DNA of 64,000 nt from Arenicola marina (taxonomy: Eukaryota > Annelida > Polychaeta > Arenicolidae). The stretch covers positions 25,583,708-25,647,707 of the forward strand of contig OZ025255.1 of assembly GCA_964019135.1 (NCBI GenBank). Reading direction: 5' to 3'. Positions 1-9,871 of this stretch are shown one piece after another. The notes beneath the pieces were generated by a model. That model saw only the letters and a program-made list of their open reading frames with translations. It was not told the origin of the DNA and searched no databases. Numbering within the stretch: the stretch's first letter is position 1; the number at the start of each line of letters is the position of its first letter. Position numbers and translations under genes: made by a program.

Positions 1-75
1 ATGATGGGTAAGTATATACGTTGTTAGACCAAAGATAACATGATGGATAAGTGTATACGTTGCTAGACCAAGGAT
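1..75 (+). repeat. Edge of the 36-bp minisatellite upstream of gene A
   Basis: Two units are visible, each with ATGATGG(G/A)TAAGT and CGTTG(T/C)TAGACCAA. They are the reverse complement of the large array at 31175-32947. The window therefore opens inside the mirror-image array of the left arm, upstream of gene A and in the same orientation to the gene as the array upstream of gene B. Confidence 0.85.
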
Positions 76-459
76 CTGATTGATTCCATTTGGCACGATG
101 GTTCAGTACGTTGTTTGTCTTGGTTAACCTGATGATAACACAATGAAACTAAATATGTTCATACATATGAGTCATATATGACGCATAGAAACCGAAACAT
201 AAGATGAAATAAGTATATTAGGGGAGTACGGCGGCGTATTGGTATTACCACACTTTCCGAAGTCAAAACTTCGCGTTGGTGAAGTCAAAATTTCGTGATG
301 TGAAGTCGATATTTCGTAACCGAAATTCGAAATTTCGCGTTTGTGAAGGCGAAATGTCGTGACCGGAAGACGAAATTTCGCGTTGGTGAAGTCGAAATTT
401 CGCGTTCGTGAAGTCGAAATTTCGAGTTCACCAAGTTCAAAATTTTGCGTTCATGAAGT

Positions 460-636
460 CCTTGGGATAACCCCCTACTCTTTGCGAACAAGGACATGCG
501 ATCTTTATCCTGCGACAAACAGAGACATGACACAGCAGGGTTCGAACCACCCACCAACGTGCCGCTAGGGTATCAGGTGGCCAGAGCACACAATGCAAGC
601 ACTCTAACCCATTAAGCTATCGGGGCGGCCCTACCA
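460..636 (-). mobile_element. tRNA-derived SINE-like segment, copy 1
   Basis: On the minus strand there is an A-box-like TAGCTTAATGG near 613-623 and a B box GGTTCGAACCC near 539-549. The spacing is longer than in a true tRNA gene. A similar segment at about 39417-39600 shares the tail words for TCCTTGTTC(G/A)CAAAGAGTAG and the CGCAGGATAAA region. This repeated tRNA-headed structure is typical of a SINE. It lies inside the TACGGC transposon, so either it jumped there later or it is part of the element. Confidence 0.6.
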
Positions 637-639
637 AGA

Positions 640-1880
640 TGGACTCTTTGATTTTTCAGAATTTTTTTACTCCGCCCTTTAGGCTTCCAAAAATACGTGA
701 TACATTTTGCAACAGCTTGCCATGGCACTAGCTGAAGCAATTTGTTATTTGCCGTAGTGGGTAAAAAATCCCAACGGATTGGCGACAAAAAAAATATTTC
801 CCGGGGGGGGGGAATGGCCCCTCCGCCCCTCTTGAAAGTTAAATGTTCGGTTTCTAAACCATACTCAGTCTCACGCGCTGGGCCACGTCACTGACTGTTA
901 CTCAGTTCGAAAAATATCAGGGGCGTTACCATGCACAACTTTGTGTTGCACGTGCGCATCAGCAATGACGAAAGTTTACACACTATCATTTTGACCAACA
1001 TATACAACAGCAAGGAACTCGATCGCTAATTTATGAAACGTTATGAAGGCACATATGCTCTATACACAAGTATCATGCCTCAAGATAAATCCCCCCTCAA
1101 CCCGCGTGCCATTTGATCGTCACGATAGGGGTGGACGGCGAGGCGGAGAAGGGATGATACTAGCAGTAGCTGAACCCGAACCCAGGACCACCAAGTCACA
1201 GAAACAAAAACCTTGACAAATTGACGAGAACTAGTAAGGATCTCTTTCGCTTGTCCTTGTTCAGGAACATGACATATCGCTCTTGCACTGTCTTGGTAAG
1301 TATCGACCACGAGAATGAGGCCAACACAGAGCACAGCAATAAATAATCTGAACTACAGATCACGAAAAAAAATGTCACTCAGTGTTCACTGTCAAGGTGC
1401 TACGCCCCCTCACAATTCATATAGCGACTCACATGTCGCCAGCCGGTATCCGAAATGTCCCTGAAGGTACTACAAACTGTTAGAGAAGGAATAATATATC
1501 TTGAGTGATGTTCTATATTTCCAGTTCACGGTGAAATGAAAAACCTGAACTCGAGGAACGGAAATACGCCCCCCCCCCCCACCACCACCTCATATGTTCA
1601 CCAAGATTCTGTTAAGTCCTTAATTTCAACGTATTACTAACTACGAATAATTCTAAGTTCCGATTTCAACCAGCTTTCAACCAATATAAGAGTAGTATGT
1701 GCTTGTCGATCGTGATCAATCGCCCTTGAAAACATGAAAAGTTCTGCAAACATCGCATATAGATCTATCTGAGCATACAATTTCATTGAAGATGCAACCA
1801 TGTTAACGATATATGCGGAGTGACCCCTTGCGTGTGACTCACCCCCCTTATTGACGCATCAAGCGCCTGTGTTAAATACG
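640..1880. other. Interior of TACGGC element copy 1, no gene seen
   Basis: Non-coding sequence with short homopolymer runs (G near 804-811, C near 1567-1579). The only open frames are short, unsupported and without recognisable domains. Confidence 0.6.
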
Positions 1881-2271
1881 AAATACCATTCTATATTTAG
1901 CCTCCCGGTCACGGAATTTCGACTTCTGATCACGAAATTTCATCAACGCCAAATTTCAACTTCACGAACGCCAAATTTTGACTTTACGAACGCGGAGTTT
2001 CGACTTCATGAACGCGAAATTTCGCCTTCACCAACGCGAACTTTCGACTTCATGACTTCACGTGAATTTCGACTTCACGAACGCTGCCGTAGGGGAGCCC
2101 CAATCGCATTGTAAACGCAGATAAGTTAGAAAACTTGAATTATTTGACCAATCATAGGCATTAATAACACGACTTGCGCAGTAAATCTGCTTAACGTAGC
2201 CATGTTAGAACACTCATTCTTCTAAATAAGCGGTAGAACTGAACACTATTTGACAATACTCCCCTTTTTAC

Positions 2272-5200
2272 ATGTCCCGAACAGCCACAGGGAGTGAGTT
2301 ACAGCAACATATTGCGAACGACATGTTGGCAGTGGAGATGCCCCATTTGTCTGTACGGGTGTACCAAGGGGACATCACCAAGCAACACACGGACGTCATC
2401 GTCAGTAGCTGTGGACAAGCCATTGGCTCCCGCACGAGTAAGTCACTTGCCTCAAGCCCTTGGCAACAGTATGACTAAGTTACTTGTCTCAAGCCATGGA
2501 CATCAGTATGATTAAGTCACTTGTCTCAAGCCATTGACACCAGTATGAGCACGGCACTTGCCTCAAGCCATTGACACAAGAATGATTAAGGTACTTGTCT
2601 TAAATCCTTGAAACCAGCAGGATTAAGTCACTTGTCTCAAGCAATTGACCCCAATATAAGTACACCAGAATGAATTTCACTAACTCGCAAATTCACAACA
2701 GCATGTCATCGTCTATCTACCTTCATGCACAGATCCTCAGGGTCAGACCAGCGCCGCCATGAACAAGGCCGGGGGACCCAAATATGTCGCTGAATGCAAT
2801 AAGATTGGTAAGATGTTTAACCTGTCCGTAGAATTCTCTTTTTATCCATTGTCAGTGTCATTAGCATTTAAAATCGTGTATAGAGGAACGACGGAGGGAG
2901 GACATGTATATAATGGCGGCTCCTTGTGAAAGCCGGAAAAAGTAGTGCGACTCACACAATATGCAGGCTGACACGCTTTACGCCAAATGCGGAGCTTTTG
3001 TCTGCCACCAGATCGTGAATGACATCCACTAGAGTATGCTCACTCATTAGGCACATTAGAAACTACGCCGTTCCGCTTTACGGTACCCATTCTTTACCCT
3101 TTATTTACGATAACAAATGCATTCGTCTACTTGGATCCGTTAAATTATATTATGCATACATTATGTTCTTGTGTCCATGCATTACGAATCTGTATGTGTA
3201 TATAACTACTAAGTACTACCTTCCTTTAATATACCCACCACAATCAAGTATAGTCTGACCAAAAATCCGTTTCAGGGACAATTCACAATAATTTGGCGAT
3301 AACTGGGGGAGGAAACATGCGATGCAAGAAGGTTTTTCATCTGGTGATGACCGGGGATACGGCAAGATGGTCTGATCTGATACACCGTACCCTTCGAGAA
3401 GCGGAGACAATGGGGATGACCTCTTTGACCTTCCCAGCTTTTGGAACAGGTGACGACATTCACGTTGTCGGTGTGCTATCGATTGTATATTCAAATATAC
3501 AAGTAGACGAACAGAGAGAACGAACCAGAGGCTTCTTTATATTATTTACACCACTTTCAATTTCTGACACTTGATAAAGCCGAATATATGTATGAGACCT
3601 ATGCTATGCTATGCTATGAGTTCGCCAGAGGAGAGCATTCAATTACCATAATTCGGTATTTAATCTTTATTCAGTTAAATTTTCTTCTTGAACCAGCCAG
3701 TAATCCAATATTGGAGTCAATCTGCTGTCATCAGTATATAAATGCTAGTAGTAACTATATACAACCTTGTTGGACAGGATGCCTTCGTGTGGCGGCTAAA
3801 ACCAGTGCTGGTGCGATGTTCGACGCCATATGCAAGCACGACAACCATGCCAAACCTAGCGTTCTGAAGAACGTATGCATCGTCATTTTCGACGCCCAAA
3901 TGGTTAAACAATTCATAGAAGTGTTCAGAAACAAGGCTCAGGTGGCCAAGTTCCCAGTGCAGAATATCCCAATGCATCCGAAGCCAATGCCTACGACACC
4001 TGATGCTATGGGTTCTGATGGAGCTAAGGCCGACGTGTGGGACAGGCTACGAGGTATGAACGCTACGTGCGACATTGATGATATAGTGTTATCCATTACG
4101 GTTAAGCCAGTGTAATATTGGCGAATTTTAAACCAAAGATTGTAGTCAGAGTTAGTATGTGGTTTCTTGGCCTCACCTCATTCGCCGGTAAAGTCGCTCA
4201 GTTGGTAAGCTGGCTGGACTGCATATCAACAGGTCATGGGTTTGAACCCTGGCAGGGAGCCTCCCTGGCTCACTCACTGTGGTCAGAGTTAGTATATGCT
4301 CCTTGACCTCACCTCATTCGCCGTTGAAATCGCTTGTAATGATTGTATTCTGATTCAAACTGTCACCCTGACAGAACCAACGAGGTGCGTTAGTACTTCC
4401 GTCTCGTAATAACTCGATCCACCCGTATAGCCTCATACACGCACCGGGGCCGTCGTAGCCCAGTTGGTAAGCTGGCTGGACTGCAGGTCAACAGATCATG
4501 GGTTCGAGCCATGGCTCCTGCAACCTGGGGCGAGGAATTGAAAATCAAATAAGTTTCATCACGATGCACGTATCAGTCTGCCGTTAGCAGGAAAGCTTGG
4601 CTGAAAAGATCAGGCCCGGGACATTGAGAAGAAACATATGTGAAGATATAGGGACATCTCCGGTATAATCCACTAACCTACTGATGGCGTGGTTAAGGTG
4701 CCACATCAGCGCATTTAGTTAGAGTATTTAGTTTCGGGCTCAAACTTATGTACCCTTCTTCTGACTGAGCCCCATTCTGCCGGTTGGATTCATCATTCCA
4801 CACGATGCAAATGAAGTTCACAAGACATATACATTCTTTCACGATATGCAAAGCTGGTGGTAAATGTTATACGTACACAAGATGCAAAAGATGTGTTGCT
4901 TATTCGTTCGTGTGCAATTTCCTAAAAAGCCATCACATAAAATGTCCCCTTAAGTTATTCCTTATAATAGATGAACTATATTCATTCTTCCGCAATATGC
5001 AAAAGCGTATTCATATATGCACTCATACTGTACCCATTCCACAATATTCAGGTGCATTGGATCAGATATCAGTGTCACCGGGGGAGACAACAGGGTCTGT
5101 GCGGCGAACCTCCCCTGGTAAGGAGGCGCCGTTCAGGCCGGATACTGTGGAGCTGACTGACCCGATGGCACAGGCCGCTCTCGCTTTCCTGACGGCGGAA

Positions 5201-8200
5201 CACGTGAGTTAATGCTCTCAGCGATTGCTTTTGGGCTGCAAAGTTTTACTTGTGGTGTACGTGCTTTTAGACAGGCGTAAAACACATGACCTTAGAACCA
5301 GTGCGAATCGCCTTGATTGTGGCTACGGCTGCGTGACTCGCACTCGTGGTTGTCAACATTTGAGTGCCGGGTACCGGCTACCTGCGAGGTTTTGCTTGAA
5401 GAATCGAGTGGGTGTGAAAACAATCGTAGACTCGAGGAAGAGTCATTCGCAAGGCAGCGCGTGGCATATGATATTTCAGGTAGTCCGCGCTGTCGATCAG
5501 CTAAACATAGATGCAAGGGGTGACATTGAGAGAGAGAGGAGGGGTCCGTTGGTAATCGGACATCTGCCTTCGCCAGTGATCGCAATGTGCGACGGATTCA
5601 TTCGATTTTGAGTAACTAAAAGCTAGGTTACTCTCGAACTATATTTACGGGTTCAATCGAAGTCAAAGGCATGATGCGTGTTGAGCTTTGACACAGTGTT
5701 ATTTTTTAAATATGTGTCTTCACTTAAATCTTCCATTGTGATTGTACGACAAAAACTGTAAGATTGTAAGCACGCAAAAACATGTATCCCTTGGGCGGGT
5801 GGCATGGCAGAGAATCGCTGGTGGCACCGTTAGCACAGTGGCACCACCGCGGGAATGCACACAATACCAATTCGCGAGTTTCCATTTGTCGTATGCCGGC
5901 GACCCCTTTATTTGTGTTACAAAACATCCGAAGAAGCCGATAACAAGATTCGAATGACACAAGGAATGACATAAACTACACGGCGGTGCTGGCATTCATC
6001 TGGGTAAATAAAGCTTGATCTATCTGTCTTAGCTCTTCAACTTCGTTCGCCTCCAGCCAGGGACTACAAGAAAAATATGAAACAATTGTCTTTCCATACT
6101 GTTTCTCTTTGCCTAACCGTCCGTATATACAATTGAGATAATAACAATGTTATACATATTAAATTCAACGGTTCATTTTGTATCCTGGGACAGTTTTAGA
6201 TTTTACACTTTGTCTGAAGACAGTGAAGGTGAACAGCTATTGAACATTACGCCGATGCGAAAGAGGGTCACCAAAGTATCGACATAGAGCATTAACGAGA
6301 GCGTGTCATTGGTTCTCGATCAGATCCCGTAGTTACCATGCAGGGCTTTAACAATGATTCACGTGATATGTGGATCCGCTACTGCCATGGTGGTCTATGC
6401 CAAGGTCAAACTACAAGGTGACACCAGGTTTTTTTTGCAGTTGAAGGAGCTCAGTAACTTGAATGTGAAGGTGGTAACTGAACAGACCCCTGACGGGAAA
6501 GTGCTGCGGGTATTAGGAGACCCGTTGGAAACCACCACCACCATTGACAAAATCTACGGAATACTTCACAAGGGACACGATGCAGCTCTGAGCGGGGGAC
6601 AGATATGTGAGTGAATAATAAGTATTAATTAACATAGTAAAAAAACATATCGCTTGCAAATTACTTCAAAATTAACAGTAATCCTCTGAATGTCAACTTG
6701 GTTTCGCATTCGTTAATTAATGCATAAGTTAATTAATGAGGTAATTAATATTAGTCCTTTTTATTACCAGATTATTATCGAAGGCAGTTTTTGTCTCTCG
6801 AAAGCCAGTATTCATTACAGTTTGATCGTCAGATACTTTGATGCATATATGCACTATGTATTGCTTTACCTCTTGTTTGTGTTTGAGCCACCGAGATATT
6901 CGCTGCACATGGTTTGGAAAATCGTCTTGAAATCCATGAGATAATCAGGAACGCATTTATCTAGAACGGAAATGTATTGCATAAATAAATACAGCATAAT
7001 CTGCAATCTGCGCCGATACTTAAATATATGCAGGTGGTGCATGTAATTTATCCTCTTGCATGGTGTACAGGGGCGATATGGGCGCTTTATGATTAAAATG
7101 CTTCGCACATTAAATATGCAGGTCTCCGGTTTTAGGTGCAGAATCGGTTGATACAGGTCACGTTTCCCTGCCTTCCAGATATCAAGATGCCTTCCGATTG
7201 GGAAGACATAGCGAGTGGTGAGCCCTGGAGCTCCGTCCCCCTCAAGCCAGCCACTCCAGAATATCAGACGGTGGAACAGAAATTTAAATCCCATGACCTT
7301 TCGGCAGCCACGGTGGTAAACGAACTTTTGAAGTCATGCGACATGCGTTTGTGACATGCGTGGGTATGTGTGCCATGAGTAAATAGATGGCGCCAGACAG
7401 CTTGCCATAGTATAACGAGACGCAACCATATTTAGGCCCACTATGCGAAGTTACATCAGATAGCAAAGCACCACTCTAAAGTAACGGACCAATATTTACA
7501 ACGTTATAGTCCGGGCTATTTTCAACATCACATGCAGATATCAGCGCCCCACTCTGATGTAGCGCACTGAATAATGTACGCCATATATGAAAATGATCTG
7601 TCAAAATAATGAATGACTGACGCTTAAATTTTAGGCACAAATTTGGAGGGTGCAGAATCCTGTATTGTACGAAAAGTTTCAATTCAATAAGATGATAATG
7701 GAGAGACATAACACCGACATCAAAGACAATGAGAGTGTTCTGTACCACGGTACAACACCGGATGCTCTCGAAAACATCAGCTCCCGCGGGTTTAACAGAA
7801 GCTACTGCGGCCAAAATGGTAAATTTAACACACCGGCTTATGCTACACCGGCATTAAACATGCAAAATGTTGTGCTGTTCTAATTAAATAAACTGCATTA
7901 TAAGCATGAAGTGCTGCTATGAACATCTAACATTTGCTTGGGACATTGCAGAATTTGAAGGGGCTATACAAATACATATGTCGGTGAAATAGCATGCCGT
8001 AGGGAGACTAGCGAAGGCGATAAACTTGATATTGACGATGCACAGCGATGCATCGTCCGCCGTTCCGTGATGCCCGATACTTATGACAATGTGCCATTAT
8101 ATTGCAGCCACACAATATGGACGCGGTGTATACTTTGCTGTCAGCGCCCATTACTCAGCCAACCCCAAGTACTCCATGCCCGACGACAATGGCTATCAGT

Positions 8201-8385
8201 ACATGTACCAGTGCCGCGTGCTGACCGGCAGGTACACCAAGGGGCGCCACAGTGACAAGGAGGCCCCCGTGGTGGGCGACGTGACGTATGATTCCGCCGT
8301 GGATGACGTCACAAACCCGCGCATATTTGTGGTCTACATGGACAATCACGCCTACCCGGAGTATCTGATAGCCTTCAAGGTATAA
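2272..8385 (+). CDS. Gene A: macrodomain plus ADP-ribosyltransferase (PARP14/15-like), nine exons, frame broken at exon 4/5
   Basis: Exons, from splice sites and matching phases: 2272-2437, 2733-2807, 3276-3449, 3778 to about 4109, 5052-5203, 6441-6606, 7179-7315, 7635-7818, 8108-8385. Exons 1-4 form one macrodomain (VYQGDIT, AGGPKYVAECNKI, FPAFGTG, IVIFDAQMVKQF) and a Pro/Met hinge. Exons 5 and 6 are a linker and a KH-like segment. Exons 7-9 are the ART domain (PSDWEDI, YHGT, GRGVYFA, AYPEYLIAF). The triad reads His-Tyr-Ile, which by family knowledge means mono-ADP-ribosylation. The exon 4 donor region lacks about 15 nt present in gene B. Splicing there gives phase 0 where exon 5 needs phase 1. 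Read without splicing, exon 4 stops at 4115, giving a macrodomain-only protein of about 250 residues. So gene A is either a pseudogene or a truncated product. The ATG at 2272 is conserved in gene B, but an acceptor CAG lies just after it, so exon 1 could be internal. Confidence 0.8.
2431..2660 (+). repeat. Tandem array repeating the intron 1 splice donor, gene A
   Basis: About six units of roughly 39-40 bp start right at the exon 1 donor. Each unit reads approximately (A/T)AAGT.ACTTG.CTCAAGCC followed by TTGACACCAGTATGA. The first unit contains the used donor CGA/GTAAGT; later units keep weaker versions. The matching array in gene B is at 30440-30580. Confidence 0.75.
4145..4322 (+). repeat. 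tRNA-like insertion bounded by direct repeats, gene A intron 4
   Basis: A 42-bp sequence beginning GTCAGAGTTAGTAT and ending CCTCACCTCATTCGCCG occurs at about 4145-4186 and again at 4279-4322. Between them (4187-4262) is a tRNA-like segment with AGTTGGTAAGCTGG (A-box region) and GGGTTTGAACCC (B box). The mirror site in gene B has one copy of the flank and no tRNA-like segment, so this was gained in the left arm after duplication. Confidence 0.65.
4446..4518 (+). mobile_element. tRNA-Cys-like SINE head, gene A intron 4
   Basis: The 73-nt segment pairs GGGGCCG with TGGCTCC as an acceptor stem using two G-U pairs. It has a perfect T arm (CATGG, loop GTTCGAG, CCATG) and the loop CTGCAGG, which would place anticodon GCA. 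The anticodon stem has two mismatches, and the sequence runs on into a non-tRNA tail. A tRNA-derived SINE or tRNA pseudogene is therefore more likely than a working tRNA-Cys gene. The same insertion is present in gene B (28753-28830), so it predates the palindrome. Confidence 0.6.
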
Positions 8386-8424
8386 AACCCCAAGATATTG
8401 CTTAGCTAGATCTTCTATATCTTC

Positions 8425-8662
8425 AAGCTAGATGTACAACACAATCACGCTTACCCAGATTGTGTTATTTGTTCATTATAACCTTTAAAGCATAAGTACA
8501 ACACAATCACGCTTATCCATAGTGTGTGATTGTTCATTACAACCTTTAAAGTATAAGTACAACACAATCACGCTTACCCAGAGTGTGTTATTTGTTCATT
8601 ATAACCTTTAAGGCATAAGTACAACACAAGCACGCTTATCCAGTGTGTGTTATTGTTCATTA
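8425..8662 (+). repeat. Minisatellite derived from the last ART exon, downstream of gene A (block 1)
   Basis: About four units of roughly 62 bp contain ACACAATCACGCTTACCCA, then ATAACCTTTAAAG.ATAAG. The end of the gene A coding exon reads GACAATCACGCCTACCCGG, then ATAGCCTTCAAGGTATAA, in the same order and at similar spacing. The array therefore looks like an amplified and decayed copy of the last codons plus stop. It continues at 9177-9351 and 9584-9700 after LINE insertions. Confidence 0.8.
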
Positions 8663-8663
8663 C

Positions 8664-9176
8664 AGATAGATAGATAATTTTCGTGTATTATAGTCACTTG
8701 TGAGTTCAATAATACAACATACACGCAACACAAATAACAGAAATATACAGCTCACCCAGCCATCATGGCTTATAAGTGACTTCAAATTGAACAATATAAT
8801 TGAATGGGATCGAACAATATAATCTTCACCATTTGTAATCTCACCCAGTCTAATATTAATATAACATGCAGATAACTATGCTAACAGTGAAAGACAAATG
8901 AAACATATAGAACATATAACTATCACTCAACGATACAACCGATTTTCCTGATATGCCATGCTGCTGATAGGTAAGTTGTCAGAGGCTTCCAACAATATTG
9001 TAACAGATATATAAGTTGATCTTCTTTGTCCAAGAGGTTAGCGGTAGGTTGGACATTTGATGCGTGTTGATACGTTTCTCTGCGTGACCTGTATACATCA
9101 CAAACCCATACAAAATGAACCTCGTTTTCAATTTCTCCCATAGAACAAAAACTACAAATTCGTTCTTCGGGTCGCA
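8664..9176 (-). mobile_element. 5'-truncated LINE 3' end inserted in the minisatellite
   Basis: On the minus strand a frame at about 9180-8923 encodes a C-terminal LINE signature with RICSFCSMGEIENEVHF and a following C...Y..RR, the zinc-knuckle-like region seen at the end of many non-LTR ORF2 proteins. The 3' side (low coordinates) ends in a TATC-type microsatellite (GATA on the plus strand). It interrupts the exon-derived minisatellite. Confidence 0.65.
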
Positions 9177-9351
9177 GTTTAAAGTATAAGTACAAAATCA
9201 CGCTTACCCATAGTGTGTTATTGTTTATTACAATCTTTAAAGTATAAGTACAACACAATCACGCTTATCCAGAGTGTGTTATTGTTCATTACAACCTTTA
9301 AAGTATAAGTACAACACAATCACGCTTACCCAGAGTGTTATTGTTCATTAC
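9177..9351 (+). repeat. Exon-derived minisatellite, block 2
   Basis: Three units with AAGTATAAGTACAACACAATCACGC continue the array of 8425-8662 between two LINE fragments. Confidence 0.75.
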
Positions 9352-9352
<1 letters not shown>

Positions 9353-9404
<52 letters not shown>

Positions 9405-9583
9405 TTTTCATTAATTATAGTCACTTGTGAGTTCAATAATACAACATACACGCAACACAAATAACAGAAATATACAGCTCACCCAGCCATCATGGCTTAT
9501 AAGTGACTTCAAATTGAACAATATAATTGAATGGGATTGAACAATATAATCTTCATCATTTGTAATCTCACTCGGTCTAATAA
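9353..9583 (-). mobile_element. Second copy of the same LINE 3' end with a (GATA)n tail
   Basis: The sequence after the (GATA)13 run at about 9353-9405 is nearly identical to 8690-8860, for example CACCCAGCCATCATGGCTTA in both. It is more strongly 5'-truncated than the copy at 8664. Both ends carry the same tetranucleotide tail, as expected for a LINE family whose 3' end is a microsatellite. Confidence 0.65.
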
Positions 9584-9700
9584 TAATCACGCTTACCCAT
9601 AGTGTTTATTGTTTATTACCTTTAAAGTATAAGTACAACACAATCACGCTTACCACGAATTCATAATTGTTGAGCATAACCTTTAAAGTATAAGTACAGC
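9584..9700 (+). repeat. Exon-derived minisatellite, block 3
   Basis: About two further units of the array seen at 8425-8662, the last ones before unique sequence shared with the right arm. Confidence 0.65.
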
Positions 9701-9871
9701 ACAGTAATAAATATTGACGCCAGATGAACAATTGCTGTTAGACGATGAACTTGTTCGGAAAAGAAAAGAATTAAAGCATGATTTCTACAGGATTATCTTA
9801 CAAGGTGCTCAGGAAAGTTCCCGCCCATAATGGGTAGAGGAAGGAGAAGGAGGCACTTCCTTCTTCACACG

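Larger units (their letters stand above)
227..2091. mobile_element. Non-autonomous DNA transposon with TACGGC termini and GAAATTTCG arrays, copy 1
   Basis: The ends are TACGGCGGCGTATT and, inverted, TACGGCAGCGTT. A 6-bp target duplication GGGGAG lies at 221-226 and 2092-2097. The mirror position in the right arm (about 30920) carries a single uninterrupted GGGGAG, which is a clean empty site. Both subterminal regions (about 250-455 and 1900-2080) repeat GAAATTTCG words joined by GAAGTC and GTTGGTGAA in varying order. The interior holds a SINE-like segment and about 1.2 kb with no recognisable coding sequence. No transposase is seen, so the superfamily is unknown. Confidence 0.85.

Noticed and set aside
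2966-3027. Conserved segment after an AG (GCTGACACGCTTTACGCC) that looked like an extra macrodomain exon
   Set aside because: It has a stop in the phase set by exon 2, and exon 3 at 3276 continues exon 2 in exact phase. Gene C does not conserve it. It is intronic.
4446-4518. Functional tRNA-Cys gene
   Set aside because: The anticodon stem has mismatches, the mirror copy has a different anticodon, and a SINE-like tail follows.
5225-5611. Open frames in intron 5 of gene A, partly mirrored at 27502-27774
   Set aside because: The similarity is due to the palindrome, and no splice sites or domains support them.
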